From Anaerolineaceae bacterium (GTDB lineage: Bacteria > Chloroflexota > Anaerolineae > Aggregatilineales > Phototrophicaceae): a stretch of 64,000 nucleotides of DNA. Positions within the stretch are counted from its first letter, which is position 1. Every line of letters begins with the position of its first letter. The notes below the pieces were generated by a model. It was not told where the DNA came from. It saw only the letters and a program-made list of their open reading frames with translations, and searched no databases. Shown piece after piece: positions 8,975 through 18,230 of the stretch. The stretch is from assembly GCA_016124855.1 (NCBI GenBank), contig WGMX01000044.1, forward strand, positions 1-64,000. Direction: 5' to 3'. Both the position numbers and the translations under genes were made by a program.

Positions 8975-9240
8975 AGTCCAAACTCCAAGTTGAATACAGA
9001 TGTTAGCGGCACCGAAGTGAGATGACTGATTTGCTCGGCGGCATAAGCACAGCGGCGGGTGTAACCTACCAATTCGGTCACCGCGTCCACCATTTGATTG
9101 CGGGGAATACCAGCAGGGAACCAATGCCCTTGGGGATGGGCGCTGTGTTGTTTGAGTAATTCCATCCCCAAAAGCTGAACGGGTTCGATCTGTGTCAGGC
9201 AGTCCCGCAGGCTGGTCAACGTTAAGCCTGCGTCAAACAT
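8971..9240 (-). CDS. Small hypothetical protein in PRTRC cassette
   Basis: An 89-residue protein, probably mostly helical, with no recognised domain. It starts 5 bases after the stop of the ubiquitin-like gene, and its stop overlaps the next start (ATGA). This strict coupling places it in the ubiquitin-like cassette. PRTRC cassettes contain small lineage-specific proteins, so it may be one of these, but I cannot name it. Confidence 0.6.
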   Translation of the reverse strand: MFDAGLTLTSLRDCLTQIEPVQLLGMELLKQHSAHPQGHWFPAGIPRNQMVDAVTELVGYTRRCAYAAEQISHLTSVPLTSVFNLEFGL

Positions 9241-9245
9241 GATGG

Positions 9246-9461
9246 TTATCCCTTACGTCCGGGCTGCGGCAGGAACTCAACCACAGTCTGTCCTTCTGTG
9301 GTCGTGGTTTCACGGATAGTCGCGTTGACGATTTCGGGGTAGGTTGCCTTGAGGATGCCCCGAACTTCTTCGTTATTCAGCCCTCGAGTAGACTCGTCCT
9401 CGACAATGCGAACGGCACCGGTTTTGAAGATACGGGGTTGTGTGGGGTTCAGGTCGGACAT
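9246..9461 (-). CDS. PRTRC protein C, ubiquitin-like
   Basis: A 71-residue protein matching the Prok_Ub/PRTRC protein C pattern in length and sequence: RIFKTGAVRIVED, then LNNEEVRGILKATYPEIVNA, and a C-terminal tail ending PGRKG. In this family the exposed Gly tail is thought to be adenylated by the neighbouring E1-like ThiF protein and passed to an E2-like protein. Here the tail ends in a single Gly after Arg-Lys, as in other PRTRC C proteins, not Gly-Gly. ATG 9461 has AAGGAG upstream. Role as a conjugated modifier is inferred from context. Confidence 0.75.
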   Translation of the reverse strand: MSDLNPTQPRIFKTGAVRIVEDESTRGLNNEEVRGILKATYPEIVNATIRETTTTEGQTVVEFLPQPGRKG

Positions 9462-9519
9462 GATAAGGTTCTCCTTTTTTACAATATCGATGCGATTGAA
9501 TGGACTTAATCAGAAGGGG

Positions 9520-10242
9520 TTATTCGTCGGCTATATCATCCCCATGATGCCCGTTAAGCGATGGGCTGCCTGTGAGCAGCAGCGGTTCGATTTCCATGCT
9601 GTCGTCCTCGGTTTCGACAGCGTCACTTTCAAATTCTTGGACGATTTCAAGCAGATCGGCAGCACTGCTCACCTGCACGAAATCTTCCAACGCAAACAGG
9701 CTCATCTCAGAGTCGGACAGGTGCTTGAGCTTGCGCTGCAGGGCGTACACATCGTCGATGCGAATTGGCGACTGACCATCCCATAGCTTGCCATCGATGA
9801 GCTTTCCAGCAATCAATACCGCCTGACGATAGGCTGCCGCGTCTGTTTCGCCGCCGATAATCTTGAGATGGCTGATTTTGACGGCCAATGTTCCCTTCTT
9901 GAGTGGGATGTCGATCGTTGGTTCTTCCGCCACCGTGGGCTTCTGTTCGGCTTTTGGCTTTGCACTTGGCTCAGATTTGGGCGTATCTTTGGGTACTTCG
10001 GGGATGACAGGCGGTTCGGCTTCAACACCAGCGAGGGCGATGTAGGCTTCCTTAATGGCGGTGGTCATATCATCCACCACGACATAAGTGAACTGACGCA
10101 TGTGCGCCAGATCGCCGCGCTGAATGAGCAAGGTAGCCGTGGCTTGATCCAGCGGAAGACCGCCATCTGAGGGTGAAGGCAGAGTCAATGTGATGAGGGT
10201 CGGTGGTGAGGCCTGTTGGGTGTTTTTCTTCTTGTCGGACAT
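9520..10242 (-). CDS. Hypothetical protein with proline/lysine-rich linker
   Basis: A 240-residue protein. The N-terminal part (to about residue 75) and the C-terminal acidic part are separated by a low-complexity linker rich in Pro, Lys and Glu (about residues 78-118). A short folded module follows (VKISHLKIIGGETDAAAYRQAV). The C-terminus is strongly acidic. No domain was recognised; position next to ubiquitin-like protein C and the primase is the only clue. ATG 10242 has AAGGA 11 bases upstream. Confidence 0.55.
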   Translation of the reverse strand: MSDKKKNTQQASPPTLITLTLPSPSDGGLPLDQATATLLIQRGDLAHMRQFTYVVVDDMTTAIKEAYIALAGVEAEPPVIPEVPKDTPKSEPSAKPKAEQKPTVAEEPTIDIPLKKGTLAVKISHLKIIGGETDAAAYRQAVLIAGKLIDGKLWDGQSPIRIDDVYALQRKLKHLSDSEMSLFALEDFVQVSSAADLLEIVQEFESDAVETEDDSMEIEPLLLTGSPSLNGHHGDDIADE

Positions 10243-10264
10243 AATGTGTTTGATCCTTCCTACA

Positions 10265-11197
10265 TTAACGATAGATGCCACCGTAAGTGGCCGCGTTGAT
10301 ACTTAAAATGGAACAGAGGTCGACGAGCCGGAGCGTGCCATGTCGTCCATGACAGCGCCCGCAGCCGATGGTGGGATTCCAGAAGAAATGTGTACCCGGA
10401 CTGTCACGGGCATGACCGCAGGGACACAGTGCCGCAATCCACGCATTTTGCCGCTGTTCCCGTGCCCCATAGTCGCGGTACAACCTAGTCGTGATGGCAT
10501 GGATTAACATCTCATTGAGCTTTCTGTTACCTGTTGATTGAGAAACATATGAAACGTCAGGTTCTGAAGTTGATAAGCGGGGGACGGGAAGCGTGAACGG
10601 TTGGAAGTCTGACAGGCTGTAATGGCGGTCTGATACTTCAATCAAGTGACACCGTGTGCTTCCACGTTCCGGTTTGGTATTGACCGTTCCTGGAAGTCTT
10701 AACGAATTTGCCGGTGAAAGACTGTCGCCACTGAATGCCTTTGCGAGTCCCTGTAACACTAGCCGTGCTGTATTCAGATCGGTGGTGGGTTCATCCAGCA
10801 GCCAGTAGGCGTGAATGCCGCTTCCTGAATGTACGATCACAGACGGTGGGAGCGTCGCTCGTCTGAGTTTGGGAAGTGCCTTATCCATTGGAAGGTCGAT
10901 GTCGGTATAGAACGCGGGCAGTGCTACCACATCTGCCACACCACCCCGTTGCCAGCGGGTCAATCCCGGTTGTCGTAGCCCAACCGCGTAGTACGCACCC
11001 CAGCCCATTTGGTTCGTGTCAGACAACCGCTGTAGGGTGTCGATCAACGCTGTTCGGTCGTTCAGTCGGATATGTCGGGAGGGTGTGGGATGCTGACCAT
11101 CCGGATGAATAGCGGTGAAAGTGAGTGGGTACGACGCGTATTGTGGTGTGCAGCGTTCAAAAAGCAGATTGAGAAACTCCAGCATATCGGGGTGCAT
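10265..11197 (-). CDS. RepB-like DNA primase with C-terminal zinc finger
   Basis: A 310-residue primase of the RepB_primase/archaeo-eukaryotic primase fold. The metal-binding acidic pair lies in FYTDIDLP (D99 and D101), and the nucleotide-binding S-x-H type motif is in VHSGSGIHAYWLL. A C-terminal CHC2-like zinc finger (CPCGHA...GCGRCHGRHG) probably binds template DNA. Such proteins start replication of plasmids and some ICEs, which fits an autonomous or formerly autonomous element. ATG 11197 has AAGGGGG 7 bases upstream. It follows the methylase-helicase gene by 12 bases. Confidence 0.75.
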   Translation of the reverse strand: MHPDMLEFLNLLFERCTPQYASYPLTFTAIHPDGQHPTPSRHIRLNDRTALIDTLQRLSDTNQMGWGAYYAVGLRQPGLTRWQRGGVADVVALPAFYTDIDLPMDKALPKLRRATLPPSVIVHSGSGIHAYWLLDEPTTDLNTARLVLQGLAKAFSGDSLSPANSLRLPGTVNTKPERGSTRCHLIEVSDRHYSLSDFQPFTLPVPRLSTSEPDVSYVSQSTGNRKLNEMLIHAITTRLYRDYGAREQRQNAWIAALCPCGHARDSPGTHFFWNPTIGCGRCHGRHGTLRLVDLCSILSINAATYGGIYR

Positions 11198-11209
11198 GGT
11201 CACACCCCC

Positions 11210-14200
11210 TTAAAACAACGCCAACTGCATAGGTGTGGCTTCATCCTGCTCATCGATTCGAGGACTCTTGGGATTCGGTTTTCGCTTCTCGCCTGAAGCA
11301 AATAAGACGTGTTGTCTGTTTTGCAGTTTGGAAGCCGCAGATGGTCTCGATTTTGTACCGACGATGACCGGGTACATCGCCATAAGGTTCGATGCTGATT
11401 CAGGTAAGCGTCCTATACCCAAGTCTTGCTTTGCCAACAGAACGATCTGTACGGCGACTTCCTGCTCACATCCGGCAAAGACAAAATGGTGTTCTTTCAA
11501 CCAATTTCGCATGTAGCGTGTCATGGTTTCGGTATGTACCGGATACTGATTGAACTCTGGATCACACAGGCCCATGACCGCGTAGGTGCCATCATCGGCT
11601 TGAACGCCGTTCGACAGAATAGTCAGCAGTTTGGCCTGCAAATGAGCACGTTTGTGGTCATCGGCGATGAGGTGGACATTGTCGAGATAGCGGCTGATAG
11701 ACTGCCCGAACCCCTGCGGCTCAGCGGCTTGAGTGACTGTTTTCGTCGCATCTCGTCCGAAAGATCCAGTTTTGGTTTCAGCAATGACACCGCCAAGTTG
11801 CAGGGCTTCCTGAATAAGGGGATCGTCCTGCTGTTCGTCTGCTCGTTTGCTCGGAATGATTTCAGGAAGCAGTGGCTCAGCATCGAACAATTCCACGTTC
11901 CAGTAGGCTGCATCCTCGCTGTCGATTTCCCCTTGTACTCCGGACTGCTTGAACAGCTCGGAAGGATCCAGCAGCGTTTCATCGCGTCCAATCGCATTGA
12001 GCAGTGCTTCCTCGAATCCACCTTCGCCTTCCGTCAGCGCGTCGAGTCCCGTGAGGCCGATGTCACCGGTCAGCAGTTTGGCGGCACGCTGTTTGCGGCT
12101 CATGAGCTGTACCGCCGTCTGTTCCATCGTGCCTTCACAGAAGAGATAATACGTTTTGCAGTGAAGGTGGGTCTGGTTGAGACGGTAGGATCGTCCCGCT
12201 GCCTGCATCATCGTTCCCAGATTGAAGACGATCTCGTAGAAAATGAGCGTGGGGGCGAAGACTAAATCCAGTCCGGTTTTGACCAGTTCAGGATTGGAGA
12301 TGACAACATTGGTTCCCTTGGCTACTTCGGCTTCGATGACCGCTTCACGCCGCTCAGCTTCGACCGTGTTCTTGAGGATGAATGTGTTCGCCAGAGGAAC
12401 ATTCTGGCGAATCAGGCGCTCAATGCGCGGCTGGATGTCGCGTGTAGCGGTCTGACGGATATAGATGACACAGGGACGATTCTGGTCGAGTTCTGAACGC
12501 ACAAGGTCGATGAGTGCCTGCTCTTTGGCAAAGATACGATCCTCGCCATAAGACGGAATGCTGGTGACGATGTGGGACAGCTTCTGGCCGGTAATCGGGT
12601 GTCTGATGTTGTGGATGACTTCGTGCGGACGGTGTGCGGCATTTGGCCAGCCCATTGCCCATTGTAGATAAGCTCCTCTGAAAGTCGTGTCGCCTTCCCA
12701 TCGCCGCTGGATCAGGTAATCCTTCAACTGCTGACGGGTGCGGTCATACTGCTCATAGGTGTCGGCATCCATTTCCACCGGCAGCGCGATTTCTTCGTAT
12801 TTCGGCAGTGCTTTACCTAAATCGCCTAAACTGAAGAAAATGGCATGATCCAGCACTTCGGCCACCAGCAGCGGTGAGATGCCCGGCGCTTCTTCGTAGG
12901 GGCGCTCATAGGTGGATGTGCCGGTGTATGCGCCGGTTTCTTTGTCATACGACGGGCGTTCTTCGACCACCTGTTCACGCACACCCATATCGGCCACCCA
13001 GCGCGACTCGGCCCGCCCACGCTGCTTGCTGTCGTCCACGGCGATGGTCTGAAAGCCGCGTTCACCGCTTGCCTTACGGCTCAGGCGGGGTGATCCACCC
13101 CAGTTGTAACGCTGACGGGTGCGAGGATTGAGGGCGTATTCGAGATTGAAAATGGATGAAGATCGTCCATTGAAAGGTGTACCGGTCATCGCCAGTACTT
13201 TATCCGCTAGTCCGGCGATCCGGTTGAAGGCTTCACCGTTGCCAGTATCGCCGTGGGCACACTCGTGGACTTCATCCCAGATGAGCAGGTAGACCCGATC
13301 CGGGTAAACGCGCTTGAGGTACTCGTCAATGCGATAGCGCGGGTTCTTGGTCGGATATTTCTGCCCCGGTTTGGGCTGTGATCCCTTATCACGGGCTTCC
13401 TGCCACAGCGGTGTCTGACAAACGGAACAGAGTCGTTTGCCGCCTTTGAGCCAGCTTTCCGAGGCGGGGCTTGCCACACCTTTCTTTTCCTGCATGACGG
13501 TGCAGCCGCAGGTGGGACATTTCGGGATGCGCTGTTTGACCAACCGTTGGCTGGGTTCATAGCCTTCGGGAACCGGTGCATCATGCCGCCAGAGGGCGAC
13601 CCATTCATCGCGCCAGATCATGCCGACTTCACGCCCGGCACCCAGCTTGGTCATATCACGTTTGATGAGTCCGATTTTGGCGATCCCTGTTCCCGCCCGC
13701 GCGGATTTGTCCATGAAGGCTTTGACATCTTCATGGCGGTCCAAGCGTTCAACAAGAATATTCCGGCTGATGCTGTGCAGTTCGCGCTTCCACTTCTCAA
13801 TCAGGTGGGGTGGCGCAACGATTAGAACCACTTGATCATCCCGGATTTCACCGCGCAAGTTTTCGACCACACCGGCTGCCATGGCAATCGCGGTAGAGCC
13901 TCCGATCGCCGTCTTACCGACTCCCATCTGGCCGACGAGCAAGATGCTGTCGCGATCCTGAAAACCGCGCGTTACAGCTGCTGTGACATGTTTCTGAGCG
14001 GTGTACAGCGGGTATTTTCCCTTGAGCAGGATGCGATCTAGCCAGCATGCCATGCCGTTCAAGTCGAAGGTATACATCGGCTTGAACTTCTGGTTGAGGT
14101 AGCTCGTCAGCGCCTGCTTATTCGCCGTAATGAATCCCAGCAGCGCTTCATCGCCGTCCATCTCGACGACTGTGCCATTTTGAGCCAGCAGCGTCAGTGT

Positions 14201-15202
14201 GGTTGTCGGTTTGAGCCGGATAGTCGTCTTCTTGATCTGTCGTTCAGGATCGCCGGGAGCGGCTTCGACTTCCACCCGCGCAATCTGTTCAACATTCTGC
14301 GTTTTGCCGCGAATGGCAACCTGCCCATAATCGTCAGTTTGGATGACCGCGCCATTGGCGACACCTGCTGCTAGTACCAATGCCATGTGACCGGGACGTG
14401 GTGCGACAACCGGTTCGATTTGCTCCGGGGGAGGAGGAACTTCCAGCAGAGCCTGAAAGCCATTGGTCTTCCATGCACCCTGTTCCTGAATGAGCCGTAA
14501 ACCTTGCTCTTCATCAATGATGTCCGGGGCGAAGACAAAGCGCGTGAGTTGAAGGGGTGCAGGAAATTTATACAGTGGCTCGTCCTGCACGGTCAGGAGA
14601 CGAGGACTGACTTTGCCTTCCAGAATATTTTGATAGAGTTCTGTTGGATTGGGGGGTGTGCCTTTGATGGCGATAACGACCACCTGATCGTATTCACCCT
14701 GATGTTTTCCCGGCAGTGCCCAGACATCTACGCGACTGCTATTCTTCGCCAAAAATGCGGCGGCATCTTCGGTGATGTGCTGGGAGTAGATGCACCACAA
14801 TGCCAGCCCGCCGTCTTGCAGCCACTTCCAACTGTGGCGCAGGTAAGCGAACTCAACCCGTTTATTGGCTTTGGCGGTTTTGTCATGGTCATAAGGTGGA
14901 TTGAGCCATGCCGCGCCAAAAGCATTGTTAGAGGCTAGCAACCGTTCCACATCACAGCGTACCGCCTGTGTCGGTCCAAGGCGCTCGATACAGGCTTGTG
15001 CCCGTTCACCATCCAGTTCGTTGGCATAGGGTGTGACATTCCATGCCTGTGCTGCTACTTCGAGAAACAACCCATCCCCGGCAAAGGGATCGAGCAGTTT
15101 CACGGCGGGTGTGGCAGGCATAATCAGCGACTGGATGGCGGCATGATGATGCGGTTCGATGGGTAGATAGCCCATGATTATTTTGCTTTCAGCGCGTGCC
15201 AT
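11210..15202 (-). CDS. N6-adenine DNA methylase-SF2 helicase fusion
   Basis: A 1330-residue protein. The N-terminus is a class I DNA methylase with the SAM loop DPFAGDG (38-44) and the catalytic NPPY (101-104) of N6-adenine enzymes. A superfamily 2 helicase follows: Walker A GQMGVGKTA near 424, two Cys pairs of a zinc ribbon near 562-590, Walker B IWDEVHEC near 642, and the helicase C motif GRSYRLNQTH near 1006. No nuclease motif was seen. Such fusions occur on phages, plasmids and ICEs and can serve in epigenetic marking, anti-restriction or defence. ATG 15202 has AAAGGA upstream. Confidence 0.8.
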   Translation of the reverse strand: MARAESKIIMGYLPIEPHHHAAIQSLIMPATPAVKLLDPFAGDGLFLEVAAQAWNVTPYANELDGERAQACIERLGPTQAVRCDVERLLASNNAFGAAWLNPPYDHDKTAKANKRVEFAYLRHSWKWLQDGGLALWCIYSQHITEDAAAFLAKNSSRVDVWALPGKHQGEYDQVVVIAIKGTPPNPTELYQNILEGKVSPRLLTVQDEPLYKFPAPLQLTRFVFAPDIIDEEQGLRLIQEQGAWKTNGFQALLEVPPPPEQIEPVVAPRPGHMALVLAAGVANGAVIQTDDYGQVAIRGKTQNVEQIARVEVEAAPGDPERQIKKTTIRLKPTTTLTLLAQNGTVVEMDGDEALLGFITANKQALTSYLNQKFKPMYTFDLNGMACWLDRILLKGKYPLYTAQKHVTAAVTRGFQDRDSILLVGQMGVGKTAIGGSTAIAMAAGVVENLRGEIRDDQVVLIVAPPHLIEKWKRELHSISRNILVERLDRHEDVKAFMDKSARAGTGIAKIGLIKRDMTKLGAGREVGMIWRDEWVALWRHDAPVPEGYEPSQRLVKQRIPKCPTCGCTVMQEKKGVASPASESWLKGGKRLCSVCQTPLWQEARDKGSQPKPGQKYPTKNPRYRIDEYLKRVYPDRVYLLIWDEVHECAHGDTGNGEAFNRIAGLADKVLAMTGTPFNGRSSSIFNLEYALNPRTRQRYNWGGSPRLSRKASGERGFQTIAVDDSKQRGRAESRWVADMGVREQVVEERPSYDKETGAYTGTSTYERPYEEAPGISPLLVAEVLDHAIFFSLGDLGKALPKYEEIALPVEMDADTYEQYDRTRQQLKDYLIQRRWEGDTTFRGAYLQWAMGWPNAAHRPHEVIHNIRHPITGQKLSHIVTSIPSYGEDRIFAKEQALIDLVRSELDQNRPCVIYIRQTATRDIQPRIERLIRQNVPLANTFILKNTVEAERREAVIEAEVAKGTNVVISNPELVKTGLDLVFAPTLIFYEIVFNLGTMMQAAGRSYRLNQTHLHCKTYYLFCEGTMEQTAVQLMSRKQRAAKLLTGDIGLTGLDALTEGEGGFEEALLNAIGRDETLLDPSELFKQSGVQGEIDSEDAAYWNVELFDAEPLLPEIIPSKRADEQQDDPLIQEALQLGGVIAETKTGSFGRDATKTVTQAAEPQGFGQSISRYLDNVHLIADDHKRAHLQAKLLTILSNGVQADDGTYAVMGLCDPEFNQYPVHTETMTRYMRNWLKEHHFVFAGCEQEVAVQIVLLAKQDLGIGRLPESASNLMAMYPVIVGTKSRPSAASKLQNRQHVLFASGEKRKPNPKSPRIDEQDEATPMQLALF

Positions 15203-15280
15203 GAGGATGTTCCTTTCTGGAATCGAAAAGAGCCGCCTGTCACATTCATGATGGGCAGCTGAAAAACGGATAGGATGAAA

Positions 15281-16317
15281 TTAGGTTGCGATTGGGAGGA
15301 CGATAATGCCTTGTTCAATGCCGCCCGTGATGAGCCGCGTCCAGGCATCACTATCAAGATCAACTGTGAGCAGGTCAAAGTTTCCGGCCGAGCGTGTCTG
15401 ACGAACCAGCATGGCACTCTGCCCGGCCTGATACAGGTAAGCCGCCCAGCCATCGAAGACCGGCACTTTGACCAGTTCTGTGACGCAATGTTTGAGTTTC
15501 GCCATGGCCTGAGTTTCGCTTGTTCTAAAGATGAAAGTGATCGACTTGCCGCCGTAATTCGGGTTTATTAGTAGATTGTGGCACAGAATGAGCGATGTGA
15601 ATTTGGCTTCGGGGATGTTCTGCATGAAGTCGTGATACATGCCGCTGTTGCCTTCACCTGCGGTGAGTTCGATAGCCGGTGCATCCCACGGGATACAGTT
15701 CACAATTTCGCCTTTGCTGAATTTCGCCCGAATCGCTTCCACTGCCATGCGCGGCCCGCCCATATTGACGTAGACGCAGATACCGTCGTGGATGGCATAG
15801 CCGTAGCAGTAGACATTGCCGGTGATACTTCCAGTCAATTCACCGACATAGGATTGTCCAATAACCGCCAATGCACGTTTCTGAGACGAGATCACGGTGT
15901 GTAAGACAGGTAATGGTTGGGACTTTGCCTGTACAATCGCGCTTTGTACGTCATCGAGCAGTGTGCCATCTGAGGGAAGAGACTGTGGTTTATACACGCG
16001 GATGTGTTCAGGCTCGGCAGTGGCATCAGGTATGGCATTCGGAGCAACATCCGACAGTTTAGGGTTACTGTCTGATATCACTTCAGCAGGCACTTCCTGA
16101 CGTAAGTCATTTGTGTCCTGCGCTGGCGTTAGGCTTGTTTGGATAGACAGCACATCATGGGTGCTGCGCGATGATTGCGGTGCGAGGTGGACACCCAGAA
16201 TCCGCTCAGCTTCTTCATCAGAGCAGGGCGCATCGTCCTCAATCTGAATTATTGGTTCTGTTTCGACTGGTGCGCTTTCGGCAATGAGCTGCTGAATGCC
16301 AGCGGGGAGTTCCCAAC
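15281..16317 (-). CDS. 3' part of intron-split accessory gene
   Basis: The 3' part of a gene divided by intron 2, running from WELPAGIQQLIAES to the stop (about 345 residues). It has a low-complexity acidic/proline region (to about residue 115) and a folded C-terminal region (GITGNVYCYGYAIHDG-like segment onward) of unknown function. The first codons of the longer reading frame (GTG at 16363) lie inside intron domain VI. The preceding exon (18773-19357) ends in FSSKRRAWYY, and joining the two gives a segment resembling DUF5710-like arms (GARF..KRRAWYY..ELP). The function is unknown. Confidence 0.6.
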
Positions 16318-16346
16318 GTAGGGTAGGCAATGTGACGAGTTGTCTC

Positions 16347-18230
16347 TTAGGATACTTTTTCACAATCCCCCCTCCGAACCGTGCTTGCAGCTTTCACCGC
16401 ACACGGCTCTCCAGAACTCTTTCTACGTGATTTGGGAATAGGTCTACCAGCATGAATATCCACATGACATGGGTGACATACCACCAACGTTTTGCGTTGA
16501 ATGGCAATCATGCGAACCACCCATTCGGGTTTTTCTTTTCGTCCCGCCCAACGACGCTTCAGTTCAGCCAGCTTGCGAACGTGATGCACCTGAATGTTGT
16601 CCTGTGAACCACATAGTTCACAAGTGTTTGCCTGTAAGCGTTGCACGAGGTCGGTACGAGAAAGGCTTAACTCAAAGGGTTTTTCGTCCTTGAGGGTTTC
16701 GTAGCCCACTTTGACGACTTTGAGCGGAATTGCTCCCCAGTAGATGAGGTGTGTCCCACGTTCGGTAGGCACTTCAACTGCCAGTGTTTTGTACTCAAAG
16801 CCGTCTACGTTCATGGTGGAGTGATACTTCTGGTAGATTTTTCTGACACGAGTTTTGTACTTATTTGCCAATGTTCGCACGAGGGCTAACTCCATGAGAT
16901 ATTTCAGCTTTTGGAGACGGATACGGTCTACTGCGTACTTGTAGTATTCCGCTAATCCCCGAAAGCGCTGTTGAAAGGTTTCGATGATGTGAGCGTCACT
17001 GTAGAATAACAGGGAAGGTTGAGCTATCCCTTTGCCGCCCCTGTAATAGCGTTTGGCATATTCTGTGACCAACCCGTATGGGATACCCAGACGAATGGTG
17101 CCGTTGACGCTGCGTTGCAGCACACCTGTGCCTTGACTGCGCGTCATTTTGTCATTCGCCTGTTGGACACTAACAGCGTAGCCCAGAAAGTGAGCGTACT
17201 CAGTGCGGGCATGGGTGATAAGGGTCTTTTCCACGCTCATCGTCAGACGGAGCTTTTCCTTTAGGAACGTTCCGATAGCTGTCTTGATCGCCTGAGCTTC
17301 TGACTTTGGTCCGATAAAACCCAGAATAAAGTCGTCGGCATAGCGAATGTATTTCAACCGTCGGAAGTTGGGGTCGTGCGTGTCATTGCTGGGCAATTGA
17401 CGACGCTGGTGCAAGAGTTGTTCAGCCTGTTCATTGTTTTGTTTCTTTCGCGCTCTTGCTGCTGCGTCAGTCAACCGTTTGTAGTCCCGATTGACCTCAC
17501 GGCGTTTTCCCCGACTGTAGTGTGGGATTAGCTCATCTTCGACAAAGGTATCCAGTTCATGGAGGACGATATTGGAAAGTATTGGGCTGAGTACACCACC
17601 CTGTGGTGTTCCGCTGTGTGTTTTGTGATACACCCAATCTTCCATGTAACCTGCTTCTAAGCTTCGTTGAATGAGGTTCAGTAAACGTCCATCGTGAATG
17701 TCACGCGATAGAATGTTCATCAAGACCTCATGGTCAATGTTGTCGAAGCAACCTTTGATGTCGCCTTCAATGAACCATGTTGTTGCTGCAAACTTCTGTT
17801 TAAGTTGCGTTAATGCGGTGTGGCAACCACGTTCTGGGCGAAAACCATGCGAACTGTCTCTGAAACGAGGTTCGTAATAGGCTTCCAGCACCATTCGCAG
17901 CACCTCCTGCATCAACTTCTCGGTGAAGTCCGGGATACCCAGTGGTCTTGTCCCTTTGCGCTTCTTCGGGATTTGGGTTCGACGTGCTGGACGAAAGTAG
18001 AACCGTTCATGGCGGAGTAAGTCAATGACTTTTCGCACATCCCGAATGCTAAATCCGTCTGCTGTGTCGTCACTTGTTCCTGAAGTCATAGCGCCTTCGT
18101 TACGGCGTATCTTGTCATAAGCTGCGAGATAAAGTTCCTCACAGTACAGACTGCGATACACCCGTGTCAGTGGAATGCGTTGCATCCCCATCTTGCGTAT
18201 AGCCTGTAAAATCTGATTAGCTTTCTGCAT
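16347..18230 (-). CDS. ltrA: Group II intron reverse transcriptase/maturase with HNH domain
   Basis: A 627-residue intron-encoded protein only distantly similar to the one in intron 1. It has RT motifs GTPQGGVLSPILSN and YADD (RYIRYADDFILGF), a long insertion rich in Lys/Gln between them, domain X around RGLAEYYKYAVDR, and a C-terminal HNH zinc region (CELCGS, VHHVRKLAEL, CHPCHVDIHAGR). ATG 18230 is chosen because GAGAGG lies 7 bases upstream. Unusually the frame stays open through domain V (its last about 20 residues, GEPCAVKAASTVRRG, are encoded by the ribozyme core) and stops at 16347. Confidence 0.88.
   Translation of the reverse strand: MQKANQILQAIRKMGMQRIPLTRVYRSLYCEELYLAAYDKIRRNEGAMTSGTSDDTADGFSIRDVRKVIDLLRHERFYFRPARRTQIPKKRKGTRPLGIPDFTEKLMQEVLRMVLEAYYEPRFRDSSHGFRPERGCHTALTQLKQKFAATTWFIEGDIKGCFDNIDHEVLMNILSRDIHDGRLLNLIQRSLEAGYMEDWVYHKTHSGTPQGGVLSPILSNIVLHELDTFVEDELIPHYSRGKRREVNRDYKRLTDAAARARKKQNNEQAEQLLHQRRQLPSNDTHDPNFRRLKYIRYADDFILGFIGPKSEAQAIKTAIGTFLKEKLRLTMSVEKTLITHARTEYAHFLGYAVSVQQANDKMTRSQGTGVLQRSVNGTIRLGIPYGLVTEYAKRYYRGGKGIAQPSLLFYSDAHIIETFQQRFRGLAEYYKYAVDRIRLQKLKYLMELALVRTLANKYKTRVRKIYQKYHSTMNVDGFEYKTLAVEVPTERGTHLIYWGAIPLKVVKVGYETLKDEKPFELSLSRTDLVQRLQANTCELCGSQDNIQVHHVRKLAELKRRWAGRKEKPEWVVRMIAIQRKTLVVCHPCHVDIHAGRPIPKSRRKSSGEPCAVKAASTVRRGDCEKVS
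16376..16409 (-). ncRNA. Group II intron 2 domain V
   Basis: The minus strand shows the 34-base catalytic hairpin: it begins GAGCCGTGTGCGGT, has a GAAA loop and ends AGCACGGTTC. Compared with intron 1 domain V many stem pairs differ in a compensatory way, so the two introns are independent arrivals. Confidence 0.88.
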
